35,869 bases of DNA from Gammaproteobacteria bacterium (lineage in GTDB: Bacteria; Pseudomonadota; Gammaproteobacteria; Steroidobacterales; Woeseiaceae). Of the stretch, positions 9,222 through 17,659 are shown one piece after another. Position numbers and translations under genes: made by a program. The stretch spans positions 1 through 35,869 of the forward strand of contig JAACFB010000040.1 of the NCBI GenBank assembly GCA_009937615.1, read 5' to 3'. Within the stretch, counting starts at the first letter, position 1. Every line of letters begins with the position of its first letter. Below the pieces are notes generated by a model. It was given only the letters and a program-made list of their open reading frames with translations, did not search any database and was not told where the DNA came from.

Positions 9222-9506
9222 CATCCTGGATTCACTGAGGCCCGATGAGCTGCGCCGGGCGGGTGGGCCACAGCGATCGTTGTGCATTTCAACGTACCCG
9301 GATTCCGTGCCGTTTAATCAGGTATGTACCTGGCCTCGCCCGTAAATTTGCGGCGATTCTCTTGCTCGATATGCGCGCCCGGCTACGCGGTCAGGCAAAT
9401 TCTGGAGCAGCCGCTCGTCGCGGGATAAAGCCACCTGTGAGAAATGCTTATTGATTGCCGTAATTGTCCTGCGGAGACTGTATACGTCGGCATCCGGGGA
9501 ACCACC
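9222..9506. other. Non-coding gap between lpdA and the OsmC-like gene
   Basis: About 285 bases with no convincing coding sequence on either strand. The open frames here are short, rich in Arg and Cys, and match no family I recognise. A promoter for the OsmC-like gene should lie here, but no hexamer pair with acceptable spacing stood out. I checked for a small Cys-rich peptide gene that might serve the nearby DUF692 operon and saw none. Confidence 0.5.
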
Positions 9507-10016
9507 ATGCAAGACCTACCACATCGCTACATGGTTGCAGCGACGGCTCTTGGAGACAGCAACGTAAAACTGGCCAGTGCGGGCCTCGAAACGCTCGACT
9601 CAGCGGCGCCTGCCGAGTTTGGCGGACCCGGCGACCTGTGGTCGCCCGAAACGCTGTTCGTTGCGGCAGTTGCCGACTGCTTTGTCCTATCGTTCAGGGC
9701 TATCGCCCGGGCATCGCGACTGGACTGGACGGCGATACGCTGTGACGTAGAAGCGATCCTGGATCGTGTGGATGGCAAGAACCGCTTCACGGCGATCACC
9801 GAGCGCGTGGTCCTCGACGTCCCTGAGGGCGCGAGCGAGACGAAAGCCATGCGACTGCTAGAGAAAGCGGAGATGGCCTGTCTCGTGACAAACTCGATGA
9901 CGGCCGACGTCCACCTGGATGCCCAGGTGACGGTCGGCACAATAAGCGCGGAAGGGCGCGCAAGAGCGGATAAATCGAGCCAGGCTTCCGGAAAGACTGA
10001 ATTCAGAAGTAACTGA
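9507..10016 (+). CDS. OsmC-like family protein
   Basis: This 169-residue single-domain OsmC/Ohr-fold protein has the two family cysteines, Cys58 in VAAVADCFVLSF and Cys125 in EMACLVTNSM. In characterised members these reduce organic hydroperoxides. The preceding block, SPETLFVAAVADC, is typical of the YhfA/OsmC branch, so the substrate is uncertain. ATG at 9507 is chosen because the upstream extension to 9444 is unlike the family. The last ~20 residues are a polar tail. The gene ends 6 bases from the end of the convergent DoxX gene. Confidence 0.85.
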   Translation: MQDLPHRYMVAATALGDSNVKLASAGLETLDSAAPAEFGGPGDLWSPETLFVAAVADCFVLSFRAIARASRLDWTAIRCDVEAILDRVDGKNRFTAITERVVLDVPEGASETKAMRLLEKAEMACLVTNSMTADVHLDAQVTVGTISAEGRARADKSSQASGKTEFRSN

Positions 10017-10022
10017 ATCGAC

Positions 10023-10526
10023 TTATTTCGCAAGGCGTTTCGACAAGAGATTGTCGACACTGAGCCTGCCGGCACCGTTCAGCACCAGCGGAACGAGCAT
10101 CGCCATGAACAGGAGCGGAATGCGAAAGTTGCCTGAGCCTTCTTTACGCGTGACTCTATAGCTTTCCCAAAGCTCCCCCAGTCCGTTCCATTCCGCGGGC
10201 ATATGCACGCCAAGAATCGCGACAAAGGTCAATATGATAAGACTCGCCGCCCAGAAGCGGGTAAACAGGCCGATGACCAGGCCGAGCGCGCCCAGTATTT
10301 CGAACCAGGTTGCGATGAACCAGCTGATTTCCACCGGTATGACATTAAACGGGAAAGGAAAATTATCCTGAAAGTTTGCGAACCAGTTTTTGCCGTTTAG
10401 TTTCATCATGCCGGCCGTGCCGAATTCATAGGCCATGAGCAGACGAATAGGCAGCAGTGCGACCCAGTCACCGAGCGGATCGAGTATCCGCACGATCCGT
10501 CCCCAAAACGTGAATATCGCGTTCAT
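10023..10526 (-). CDS. DoxX family membrane protein
   Basis: This 167-residue membrane protein has about four hydrophobic helices. The DoxX/SURF4-like pattern LPIRLLMAYEFGTAGMMKLNG is near the start, and FEILGALGLVIGLFTRFWA is in the middle. DoxX proteins often accompany DUF692-DUF2063 pairs, where they are proposed to serve an electron-transfer or copper-related envelope function. Its start overlaps the DUF2063 stop as ATGA, so it is the third gene of a tightly coupled trio. Confidence 0.88.
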   Translation of the reverse strand: MNAIFTFWGRIVRILDPLGDWVALLPIRLLMAYEFGTAGMMKLNGKNWFANFQDNFPFPFNVIPVEISWFIATWFEILGALGLVIGLFTRFWAASLIILTFVAILGVHMPAEWNGLGELWESYRVTRKEGSGNFRIPLLFMAMLVPLVLNGAGRLSVDNLLSKRLAK

Positions 10527-11311
10527 GTAACAGCTCCTTCGGCAACAGCTCTCGTGCCTATCACGATGCCCAGTTGCCGCATTTCGTCCAGCGCCCCCTT
10601 GCCGTGCTGGATCAGTGCTTCCGTGTCGGGGAAGTCGATCTGCTTTGCCAATACCCGCAACAGCTCTTCACCTGACAGGTTGTCCTTATTTGCGGCAACC
10701 GCATCGAGCAGTGCTGCAGATACTGCGTTGAGCTCCAGGAAGCGGACTTTGTCATCTGCCTGCCTGAACACGGCCAGATAAACCGGCTCTTCTGCCGGCG
10801 CGTCTGGCAAAAAGTCGCTGGAGATACGATGGACGGGATAGTGATACGCGAAAACCCACGTAAGTTCCGACTTCACCGGAATGTTGGCGAGCAGGTCGCC
10901 GTCTGGATCAATATTGCGCAGGTCGTTTTCCGCTTTTGATATTGACAGCGCCAATTCAATGTATTCGTAGTGCGCGAGTTCGATGAGAAACGGGAAGTCA
11001 TCCTCCTGCGGCGAATACTCGTTTTCCAGGAAACCGATAAACTCTTTGGGCAACTGCAAAAAGTAGGGTGTCTCGGCACGGTGTCGTTTCATGAATTCCC
11101 GCACCAGCACGTTCCATTGCTCCGGGCTGTGCAGTTTCTTCAATACCGGGAACATGTTTGACAGCAGGCTCCGCAGGTTATTGAAGAACAGGTCGCGATA
11201 GATGGCCATGCGCCGATCTTCGACGCCACCCGGTGCTGGGGCGTTACGCGGATCGCGGATATGCGCCGCGAACTCGTATTGCTTCTGCTGAAATTCAGGA
11301 CGCTCAGCCAT
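10523..11311 (-). CDS. DUF2063 (HvfC/BufC-like) MNIO partner protein
   Basis: This 262-residue protein has an N-terminal DUF2063 domain (FQQKQYEFAAHIRDP to about residue 100, including RMAIYRDLFFNNLRSLLSNMFPVLKKL) and a C-terminal domain of the NGO1945-like type. In characterised RiPP pathways such proteins pair with a DUF692 enzyme and act as recognition or partner subunits for the precursor peptide. The older label 'putative DNA-binding' is weakly supported. ATG at 11311 is chosen; it overlaps the DUF692 stop by 8 bases (ATGGCTGA). The longer frame back to 11488 is the other strand reading of DUF692 in a different frame. Confidence 0.88.
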   Translation of the reverse strand: MAERPEFQQKQYEFAAHIRDPRNAPAPGGVEDRRMAIYRDLFFNNLRSLLSNMFPVLKKLHSPEQWNVLVREFMKRHRAETPYFLQLPKEFIGFLENEYSPQEDDFPFLIELAHYEYIELALSISKAENDLRNIDPDGDLLANIPVKSELTWVFAYHYPVHRISSDFLPDAPAEEPVYLAVFRQADDKVRFLELNAVSAALLDAVAANKDNLSGEELLRVLAKQIDFPDTEALIQHGKGALDEMRQLGIVIGTRAVAEGAVT

Positions 11312-12158
11312 GGGCGGCCGTGTCCTGAGCAGCTTCCCGCTGCAGGTTCCGGATGCGACCCACCTCATCAAGCAGCTCCTCGATGGGTGGAAAGTTGAAG
11401 TCGCGCTCGAGTAACGTCGGAACCGGGCCGAAGTGGGCATACGCGTCTGCGAGCAGCTGCCAGGCCTGCTCGCAGACGGCCGCTCCATGGGTGTCTATTC
11501 TGAGGTCCTCGGCCTCCACGTAATGCCCCGCCTGGTGAAAATATCGTAGACGGTCCGCCGGCATTTTGAGCAGGAAATCATGAGGGTCATATTGGTGATT
11601 GATGCTGTTGACGACGATGTTATTTATATCCAGCATGAGGTCGCAATCCGATTCCTCGAGCACGGCAATAATGAAGTCCGCCTCGTTCATGGACGTGTCC
11701 GTTGGCGCGTAGTACGAAACGTTTTCCAGTGCTATCCGCTGTTCGAGGATGTCCTGCACGCGGCGAACCCTGTCGGCAACATAGTGGACCGCGTCTTCGG
11801 TAAATGGAATCGGCATCAGGTCGTAGAGGTGCCCATCGTCGCCGCAGTAGCTCAAATGCTCCGAATACATCCGAATCCGGTGTTCTGCCATGAAATCCTT
11901 GATATCACGAACGAGCTGCTCATCGAGCGGTGCGGGCGATCCGATCGAAAGTGAGAGGCCATGAATCAGGAACGGGTAGCGCTCCGTGAAGTAGCGAAGC
12001 TTTTTCCCGAGCGCACCGCCGACATGAATCCAGTTTTCCGGTGCGATCTCCATGAAGTCGATCGCGCCCGCGGGGACGCTCTTGAGTTTGTCGGCAATCG
12101 GCCGTCGCAGCCCAAGGCCGGCACCCGATACGGGATATTGCGGTGTCTTGTCACTCAT
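11304..12158 (-). CDS. DUF692 multinuclear non-heme iron oxidative enzyme (MNIO)
   Basis: This 284-residue TIM-barrel protein is of the DUF692/HvfB/BufB family. Characterised members install oxazolone/thioamide or related groups on cysteines of a ribosomal precursor peptide, often for copper handling. The usual metal ligands are all visible: His66 in HGLSLSIG, Glu100 in MYSEHLSY, Glu145 in ALENVSYY, Asp177 in MLDINN, His208 in YFHQAGH, Asp222 and His224 in DTHG, and Glu251 in LERDFNFP. It is therefore probably active. No DUF2282-type or other precursor gene lies next to it; only 74 bases separate its start from the upstream DUF1841 gene. Confidence 0.92.
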   Translation of the reverse strand: MSDKTPQYPVSGAGLGLRRPIADKLKSVPAGAIDFMEIAPENWIHVGGALGKKLRYFTERYPFLIHGLSLSIGSPAPLDEQLVRDIKDFMAEHRIRMYSEHLSYCGDDGHLYDLMPIPFTEDAVHYVADRVRRVQDILEQRIALENVSYYAPTDTSMNEADFIIAVLEESDCDLMLDINNIVVNSINHQYDPHDFLLKMPADRLRYFHQAGHYVEAEDLRIDTHGAAVCEQAWQLLADAYAHFGPVPTLLERDFNFPPIEELLDEVGRIRNLQREAAQDTAAHG

Positions 12159-12232
12159 GATGATTCATATTAACGCTACCCAATCCGCGGGCTCCTACAG
12201 GACAAGACCGCGCGATCGCCAGGTTTATTACA

Positions 12233-12649
12233 TTACAGTTTTCGCAGACTATCGAGATAGTGTTGTTCGTCGGGCGCCGAATTCTGCCGCTGAGCTTCCC
12301 AGAGCGTCTCTGCCAGGCAGTCGATCATACGGTGCTCGGCCGCATGCGGGTCGCCTGTCCTGGCGGACAGCTGGCGGAATATATCGGCAATGCCTGTCGG
12401 GCGATCGGTTCCTACCTGTTCGCGTATGCCGAGGTGCAGACCCATGTGCAGAAATGGATTGGTCTCGCCACCCTCTACTGCAAAGTCCCGCTCGAGATCG
12501 CTAGCAACCGCCTCGTGGTATTCGGGGTGCTCTTCTATGACGAGCGCGATCTGCGCCTCGAGCGGAGACAACGGTTGTTCGTTACGACGCTTCCGCCAGG
12601 CGCCCGCATACATCCGGCGCAATTCATTGCGGTCCTGCCCGAATATCAT
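12233..12649 (-). CDS. DUF1841 family protein
   Basis: This 138-residue protein has the DUF1841 pattern: MIFGQDRNELRRMY at the start, ALVIEEHPEYH in the middle, and a conserved NPFLHMGLHLGIREQ with two histidines, followed by AEHRMIDCLAETLWEAQ. No function is established; the His-rich core could bind metal (inference). ATG at 12649 overlaps the nth stop as ATGA; longer in-frame starts fall inside nth and are rejected. The tight coupling makes it part of the rsx-nth transcript. Confidence 0.87.
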   Translation of the reverse strand: MIFGQDRNELRRMYAGAWRKRRNEQPLSPLEAQIALVIEEHPEYHEAVASDLERDFAVEGGETNPFLHMGLHLGIREQVGTDRPTGIADIFRQLSARTGDPHAAEHRMIDCLAETLWEAQRQNSAPDEQHYLDSLRKL

Positions 12650-13281
12650 GGCAGCTCCTTCGATTTGTATTCGCACCATTTGACGATGGCACATTCCGCA
12701 CACAATGGCTTGCGCGCCTTGCACACGTAGCGGCCGTGAAGCAGCAGCCAATGATGAGCATTCAGCCGGAACTCTGCCGGTGTCAATCGCGTCAGTCGCT
12801 TTTCGACCTCGAGGGGTGTCTTGCCCTTCGCCAGGCCGGTTCGGTTTGCGACGCGGAAGATATGCGTGTCGACTGCGATTGTCGGCTCCCCGAAAGCCGT
12901 ATTGAGAATGACATTCGCCGTCTTCCGGCCCACGCCCGGCAGCGCCTCCAGTTCGGCGCGTGACCGCGGTACCTGGCCGTCATGCTGATCGATAAGAATC
13001 TTGCAGGTCTTGATGATGTTGACAGCCTTGCTGTTAAAAAGACCAATGGTACGGATGAACGGAGTCAGGCCGTCGACGCCCAGCTCGAGAATGGACTCCG
13101 GAGTGTTTGCGACACGATAAAGCTTGTCGGTTGCCTTGTTAACGCTCACGTCCGTTGCCTGCGCCGACAGGATCACGGCAATCATCAGCTCGAACGGGCT
13201 GCTGTAATTCAGCTCAGTATCCGGGTCCGGATTGAGTCTGCGCAGCGTGCTGTAGATGGCTGTGCGTTTGTCGTTGTTCAC
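12646..13281 (-). CDS. nth: Endonuclease III
   Basis: This 211-residue DNA glycosylase/AP lyase removes oxidised pyrimidines in base excision repair. The helix-hairpin-helix LEALPGVGRKTANVIL contains the catalytic Lys, the catalytic Asp lies in AVDTHIFRVANR, and the C-terminal [4Fe-4S] loop has spacing C-x6-C-x2-C-x5-C. The length equals that of E. coli Nth (211). The start is GTG, overlapping the rsxE stop as GTGA. The rsxE-nth linkage is the same as in E. coli. Confidence 0.97.
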   Translation of the reverse strand: MNNDKRTAIYSTLRRLNPDPDTELNYSSPFELMIAVILSAQATDVSVNKATDKLYRVANTPESILELGVDGLTPFIRTIGLFNSKAVNIIKTCKILIDQHDGQVPRSRAELEALPGVGRKTANVILNTAFGEPTIAVDTHIFRVANRTGLAKGKTPLEVEKRLTRLTPAEFRLNAHHWLLLHGRYVCKARKPLCAECAIVKWCEYKSKELP

Positions 13282-13964
13282 GGCTGCGATCTTACGGGAC
13301 GCTGGTGCTGCGCTGCTGGCCCGCGCACCTTGCCCTTGCGTTTGCTGTCGACGGCATTCTTGAGGGCAACCGCGAGTGCGAGGCTGAAAAATGCGCCCGG
13401 CGGCAGGACAGCAAGCAGAAACCCATTATCGGCAAACGACAGCAACGTGAGCGGATCGCCGCCTGTCAGCATGTCAAGGCGTGACAAGATCGATGCCTGG
13501 CCGACGAGTTCCCGGAAGGCGCCTATCGCCATGAGCAGCAATGCGAAGCCTGCTCCCATGCCGATGCCGTCCATGATGCTTGGCCCAATCGGGTTGCGGG
13601 ATGCGAATATCTCGGCGCGCGCGACGATCGCACAGTTGGTGACGATCAGCGGGATGAAGATTCCCAGCGAGCGGTCCAGTGCCGGAAACCATGCTTTAAA
13701 AATCAGTTCGATGCAGGTGACGAGGCTGGCAATAATCAGAACGTAAATGGGGACGCGAATTTCCGGCAGGATCCAGCGCCGTGCCGCGGCGACCATTGCA
13801 TTCGACAGCGTCAGTACAAGCATCGTGGCAATACCCAGGCCCAGGCCATTAACCAGCGTCGTCGTCACGGCGAGCAGCGGGCAAAGCCCGAGTAGCTGGA
13901 CGAGACCCGGGTTCTCTCGCCAAAGACCGTTCTGCAATCTCTCGACGAGGCGGTCCGACATCAT
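13278..13964 (-). CDS. rsxE: Rsx/Rnf complex subunit E
   Basis: This 228-residue integral membrane subunit has about six helices. The RsxA/RsxE-type block NPGLVQLLGLCPLLAVT is near the start, with IFIPLIVTNCAIVARAE in the middle. The conserved Cys in each repeat contributes to the membrane-embedded iron-sulphur centre formed with RsxA. Its ends overlap both neighbours by 4 bases (rsxG upstream, nth downstream). It is a late gene in the rsxABCDGE order. Confidence 0.96.
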   Translation of the reverse strand: MMSDRLVERLQNGLWRENPGLVQLLGLCPLLAVTTTLVNGLGLGIATMLVLTLSNAMVAAARRWILPEIRVPIYVLIIASLVTCIELIFKAWFPALDRSLGIFIPLIVTNCAIVARAEIFASRNPIGPSIMDGIGMGAGFALLLMAIGAFRELVGQASILSRLDMLTGGDPLTLLSFADNGFLLAVLPPGAFFSLALAVALKNAVDSKRKGKVRGPAAQHQRPVRSQP

Positions 13965-14599
13965 GGTTGCTCCCCGGTGGCAGGTGACGAGAATAATTCA
14001 TCGCGGTGGGTATCGAAGTATATCAACGTATCGCGCACCGCATTGATCACGGCGCGCGGCGTAATCGATGCGCCGGTCAACTGGTCGAAGTCTCCTCCGT
14101 CGATCTTGAGCGCCCAATCGCCCACCGCGGGATTAGCCAGCGAGCGGCCGTCGAACTGGCGTACCCAGTCGGAGCGCCCGGCTTCGATCTTGTCCCCAAG
14201 TCCCGGCGTTTCGCGATGCTCGAGGATGCGCAGGCCCGTAATCGACCCGTCGCTATCGATGCCGAGCAAGAGACGAATTGGTCCGGAATAACCGTCGCGC
14301 GCAGTTACGACGAATAGCGCCGCGGCGGGGTTGTTCCCCGCGTATACCCGGTATACCAGGGCAGCTTCCGAGCCCGGCAGGCCGTGCGGTGGCGATAATA
14401 CGAGCCGCGATTCGCTAACGCTGCCATCGTAGGATACGCCGGCGAGCGCTGGCTGCAGGCTGCGCTCCAAGCGGGTCTTCTCATTGGCCGCAATACGGTC
14501 GACCGTCAGCTGATAGGTCGCCGCAACCAGCGCGGTGCAGATCGCCGCGATAACCGCAAGCGTGGCGCCACTCCTGAAAATGCCGGTGTTACCTGTCAC
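13961..14599 (-). CDS. rsxG: Rsx/Rnf complex flavoprotein subunit G
   Basis: This 212-residue subunit has one N-terminal membrane helix (about 9-30) and a periplasmic FMN-binding domain. The covalent-FMN motif lies at Asp172 to Ser178 (DQLTGAS), so the position that usually accepts FMN-phosphate is Ser178 rather than the more common Thr. The ApbE target consensus tolerates either. GxLGDKIE-like residues earlier in the domain (ETPGLGDKIE) are typical. It overlaps rsxD and rsxE by 4 bases each. Confidence 0.95.
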   Translation of the reverse strand: MTGNTGIFRSGATLAVIAAICTALVAATYQLTVDRIAANEKTRLERSLQPALAGVSYDGSVSESRLVLSPPHGLPGSEAALVYRVYAGNNPAAALFVVTARDGYSGPIRLLLGIDSDGSITGLRILEHRETPGLGDKIEAGRSDWVRQFDGRSLANPAVGDWALKIDGGDFDQLTGASITPRAVINAVRDTLIYFDTHRDELFSSPATGEQP

Positions 14600-15645
14600 C
14601 GCGGACTTCCTCGCGGATGGCCGACAATGGGGGGGCGCGTAACGTAGTCAATCGCCGGTGCCGCCATGTTCATCAGCAACACGGCGAACGCAACGCCGTC
14701 GGCGTAGGCACCCCAGCGGCGTATGGTGTAGATCAGAAAACCAATACCGACGCCATAAATGAAACGCCCCCTGGAGCTGGTCGCTGCCGAAACGGGGTCG
14801 GTTGCAATAAAGAACGCACACAGAATGCTCGCTCCGGAAAAGAGGTGGAAGCCAGGGCTGGCATGCGAGCCCGGGTCGACCAGGTACATGATTCCCGCGG
14901 GAATCAGCAACCCTGCGAAAACGCCGATGGGAATTTGCCAGCGAATGACTTTCTTGGCGAGCAGCCAGAGGCCGCCAAGCGCGGCAAAATTGCCGACCCA
15001 TTCCCAGCCGCGGCCGCCGAAGTCGCCCATCAGGGGGGTCGCGCGCATCTCGGCAAAGGTTTGCATGCTGCGTAGCCCGGTTTGCATCGCGTCGAGCGGT
15101 GTAGCCCGGCTCACAGCATCGAACGTGAGGCCCTCGGGAAGCCTGCCGGTTATCGTGTATATCAGCGTCTGTGGCGTTGTGAGGTGCACGTAGTCGATAT
15201 CGGCGACGCCCGGCGCGACCCAAAGACTCATTTCCAGGGGAAAAGCGACGAGAATCACGACGTAGCCAGCCATCGCCGGGTTGAATACGTTGAAACCGAG
15301 GCCGCCATATAGGTGCTTTGCAGCCACGACGCCGAACAGCGCACCGGTTGCCGTTACCCACCATGGCGTCAATGACGGGAGCGCAAATGCGAGCAATGCG
15401 GCGGTGACAAGCGCACTGTAGTCGGTGATTGCGGATCGAGTATCGCGCCCGCGCAGTTTCGTCATCACGACTTCGCCACCGACGCAGAAAGCGGCTGCAA
15501 CGACGAGGTTGAACAGAAGCCCGGGACCGAAAAACCAGGTGTGGGCGAGGGCAGCGGGGACGAGGGCGATGAGCACGCGCAACATCATCTTGGCGACATC
15601 TGCTGTCGGAGCCGCATACGGCGCGTCGCGTCTGACGAATTCCAC
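14596..15645 (-). CDS. rsxD: Rsx/Rnf complex flavoprotein subunit D
   Basis: This 349-residue membrane subunit has about nine to ten hydrophobic segments. The covalent FMN site is the DAVSRATPLD motif, with Thr182 as acceptor. GGLGFNVFNPAMAGYV and FFIATDPVSAATSSRGRFIYG are family blocks. The start is GTG, two bases after the rsxC stop, and the end overlaps rsxG by 4 bases. RsxD carries electrons within the membrane part of the ion-coupled complex. Confidence 0.96.
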   Translation of the reverse strand: MEFVRRDAPYAAPTADVAKMMLRVLIALVPAALAHTWFFGPGLLFNLVVAAAFCVGGEVVMTKLRGRDTRSAITDYSALVTAALLAFALPSLTPWWVTATGALFGVVAAKHLYGGLGFNVFNPAMAGYVVILVAFPLEMSLWVAPGVADIDYVHLTTPQTLIYTITGRLPEGLTFDAVSRATPLDAMQTGLRSMQTFAEMRATPLMGDFGGRGWEWVGNFAALGGLWLLAKKVIRWQIPIGVFAGLLIPAGIMYLVDPGSHASPGFHLFSGASILCAFFIATDPVSAATSSRGRFIYGVGIGFLIYTIRRWGAYADGVAFAVLLMNMAAPAIDYVTRPPIVGHPRGSPR

Positions 15646-15647
15646 GC

Positions 15648-17159
15648 CTATTCCTCGTCCTTTTGTTTGCGGCGGAGGATCTCCGCGATCGCGTCCGGGC
15701 CGGCCCGTCTCGCGGTTTCTTTCTGCGCGAGTAGCTGTCGTTCGCGAGCCCGCTGCTCCTTGTCGAGTCGTTCACTGCGCGCTTCGAAGCGTCGGCGGGC
15801 GCGGTCCGCGCGCGCTTTCTCGTCCTCCAGTTCACGGATGCGGGCTTTCGCTTTGCGAAAATCTGCCGTAAGCCGAATGTGGCTGGGGCAGACCAGGTCA
15901 CAGCAACCGCATTCAATACAGTCTGTGAGCCCGTGCAGGCGCATTTTGGCTTCGTCATCGGCGCAGGCGTACCAATACAATTGTTGCGGCAGCAACCGGA
16001 CAGGACAGACCACGGCGCATTCCCCACAGCGGATACAGGCCCGGGCCCGTCCCTGTTTCGGCGGCTCCGACAGCGCGAGAATGCAATTCGTTGCCTTGAC
16101 GACCGGTACCCTGTCGGTTGTCATTGACTTGCCCGTCATCGGGCCGCCGATGATGAGCAGTTCTGCCCGGTCCGTGTACCCACCCGCAAAGGCCACGACC
16201 TCGGCAACGGTCGTACCGAGTCGCGCCATGACATTCATAGGGCGCACGATACCGTCACCGGTGACGGTCGTAATCCGCGAGATGAGTGGTTCGTGACCGA
16301 TGATCCAGTCATATATCGCGGCAGCCGTGGCGACGTTCTGCACCAGGCAGCCGACGTCGCTGGGCAGTCCCCCGGTCGGGACTTCGCGGTTGGTTACGAG
16401 CTGTACGAGCTGATCCTCGCCACCGGACGGATAGACCGTCGGCACCTGTATGAGAACCAGGCGGTTATCCTCCAGCTCAGCCAGCGCCTCGCCGAGGCGC
16501 CGAATTGCGTCAGGTTTGTCACTCTCGACCACGAGATAGGCGACATCCAGCGACAGCGCATGCATGAGAATTTGCGCGCCGCCGACGACCTGCCGTGCCC
16601 GCTCGCGCATCAGTAAGTCGTCGCAGCTGATGTAAGGCTCGCACTCGACCCCATTCAGTATCAGGTACTGCAGCTCGCCTGCCAGGGCCTGGGCGAGTTT
16701 CTGTGCCGTGGGGAAAACGGCGCCGCCGAGTCCCACAATGCCGCCCTGCAGAATCTTGGTCAGCAGCGCCTCGGGTGCCGTGTCGCGGTAGGCGGGCAGA
16801 GCATCTGCGTCCTCAATGGACCTGTCCTCGCCGTCGCACTCAATGACGATACAGGGCGCCGCATCGCCATAGCGCCGCGAGACCGGCCAGGGCTCTATGG
16901 CGACGACCCTGCCAGACGAAGACGCATGGACAGGCGCGCCGAGCGTTCCGCCTGTCTCGGCAATCCGCTGGCCCTTTAGCACCTGTTCGCCGATACCGAC
17001 GATCGGGCGTGCCGCGCTACCCACATGTTGCGAGATGGGAAGGACGAGTCGGGCCGGCACGGGCATTTCATAAATCGAATGCGAAGTGGATTGTTCCTTG
17101 AGCGAGTCGAGTCGCAGGCCACCGTGTAGCCTGCCCAGCTCATAAGTGGATGCGCTCAT
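15648..17159 (-). CDS. rsxC: Rsx/Rnf complex iron-sulphur/NADH-binding subunit C
   Basis: This 503-residue peripheral subunit receives electrons from NADH or feeds them to it. The order is an N-terminal domain, an NADH/FMN-binding core (LTKILQGGIVGLGGAVFPTA; LILNGVECEPYISCDD), a SLBB-like segment, then two [4Fe-4S] motifs (CIRCGECAVVCP and CIECGCCDLVCP at about 375-425). A short charged coiled-coil tail of about 70 residues ends the protein. It is much shorter than E. coli RsxC (740), which has a long Ala/Lys-rich repeat tail. ATG at 17159 overlaps the rsxB stop (ATGA). Confidence 0.96.
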   Translation of the reverse strand: MSASTYELGRLHGGLRLDSLKEQSTSHSIYEMPVPARLVLPISQHVGSAARPIVGIGEQVLKGQRIAETGGTLGAPVHASSSGRVVAIEPWPVSRRYGDAAPCIVIECDGEDRSIEDADALPAYRDTAPEALLTKILQGGIVGLGGAVFPTAQKLAQALAGELQYLILNGVECEPYISCDDLLMRERARQVVGGAQILMHALSLDVAYLVVESDKPDAIRRLGEALAELEDNRLVLIQVPTVYPSGGEDQLVQLVTNREVPTGGLPSDVGCLVQNVATAAAIYDWIIGHEPLISRITTVTGDGIVRPMNVMARLGTTVAEVVAFAGGYTDRAELLIIGGPMTGKSMTTDRVPVVKATNCILALSEPPKQGRARACIRCGECAVVCPVRLLPQQLYWYACADDEAKMRLHGLTDCIECGCCDLVCPSHIRLTADFRKAKARIRELEDEKARADRARRRFEARSERLDKEQRARERQLLAQKETARRAGPDAIAEILRRKQKDEE

Positions 17160-17644
17160 GCGACCGTCCGCAGGCTGATGCAGTCGACAGGGCAGGGTGC
17201 GATACAGAGTTCGCAGCCCGTGCACTCTGCCGCAATGACGGTGTGCATCATCTGCTGCGCCCCAACGATGGCGTCAACGGGGCAGGCGCTGCGGCAGTGC
17301 GTGCAGCCAATGCAGTGCGCTTCGTCGATGAGGGCGACGACCCGCCCGGGTGGCGGCGGTTGCGAGATGGGCAGAATCTCTCTTCCGAGCAGGCTTGCGA
17401 GTCTCCGTACGGTCGCGTCACCGCCGGGCGGACAAAGATTGATCGCTGCCGAATTCTCGACAATCGCCGCGGCATATGGCCGGCAGCCCGGATAGCCGCA
17501 CTGGGCGCACTGCGTTTGCGGCAGCAGGACGTTGACCTGCTCGACGAGGTCCGACGGTTTTGACGACAGTGACCGATACGCGTAGCTCAGTGCGAGACCC
17601 GCGACTAGGGCGATGATTGCGATGGTGAGGATTGCCGTCCACAT
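17156..17644 (-). CDS. rsxB: Rsx/Rnf complex iron-sulphur subunit B
   Basis: This 162-residue protein has an N-terminal membrane helix (about 3-24) and a four-Cys cluster domain (LPQTQCAQCGYPGCRPYA). Two ferredoxin-type [4Fe-4S] motifs follow (CIGCTHCRSACPVDAI and CTGCELCIAPCPVDCI). It relays electrons between RsxC and the membrane subunits. The start lies 15 bases after the rsxA stop, and the end overlaps rsxC by 4 bases. The length fits the short RsxB class. Confidence 0.96.
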   Translation of the reverse strand: MWTAILTIAIIALVAGLALSYAYRSLSSKPSDLVEQVNVLLPQTQCAQCGYPGCRPYAAAIVENSAAINLCPPGGDATVRRLASLLGREILPISQPPPPGRVVALIDEAHCIGCTHCRSACPVDAIVGAQQMMHTVIAAECTGCELCIAPCPVDCISLRTVA

Positions 17645-17659
17645 AGATTCTGTCCAGCT

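Noticed and set aside
9245..9454. Possible 69-residue Cys-containing peptide between lpdA and the OsmC-like gene, considered as an MNIO precursor
   Set aside because: It has no signal peptide and no repeated Cys motif, is on the opposite strand to the MNIO operon, and has no convincing ribosome-binding site.
11312..11488. In-frame extension of the DUF2063 gene inside the DUF692 gene
   Set aside because: Low-complexity Arg/Ser sequence; ATG at 11311 gives the normal family start and the usual short overlap.
14648..16027. Long minus-strand open frame (459 codons) across rsxC and rsxD
   Set aside because: It overlaps two clear genes in another frame; the product is Arg-rich with no recognisable domain, typical of a GC-rich shadow frame.
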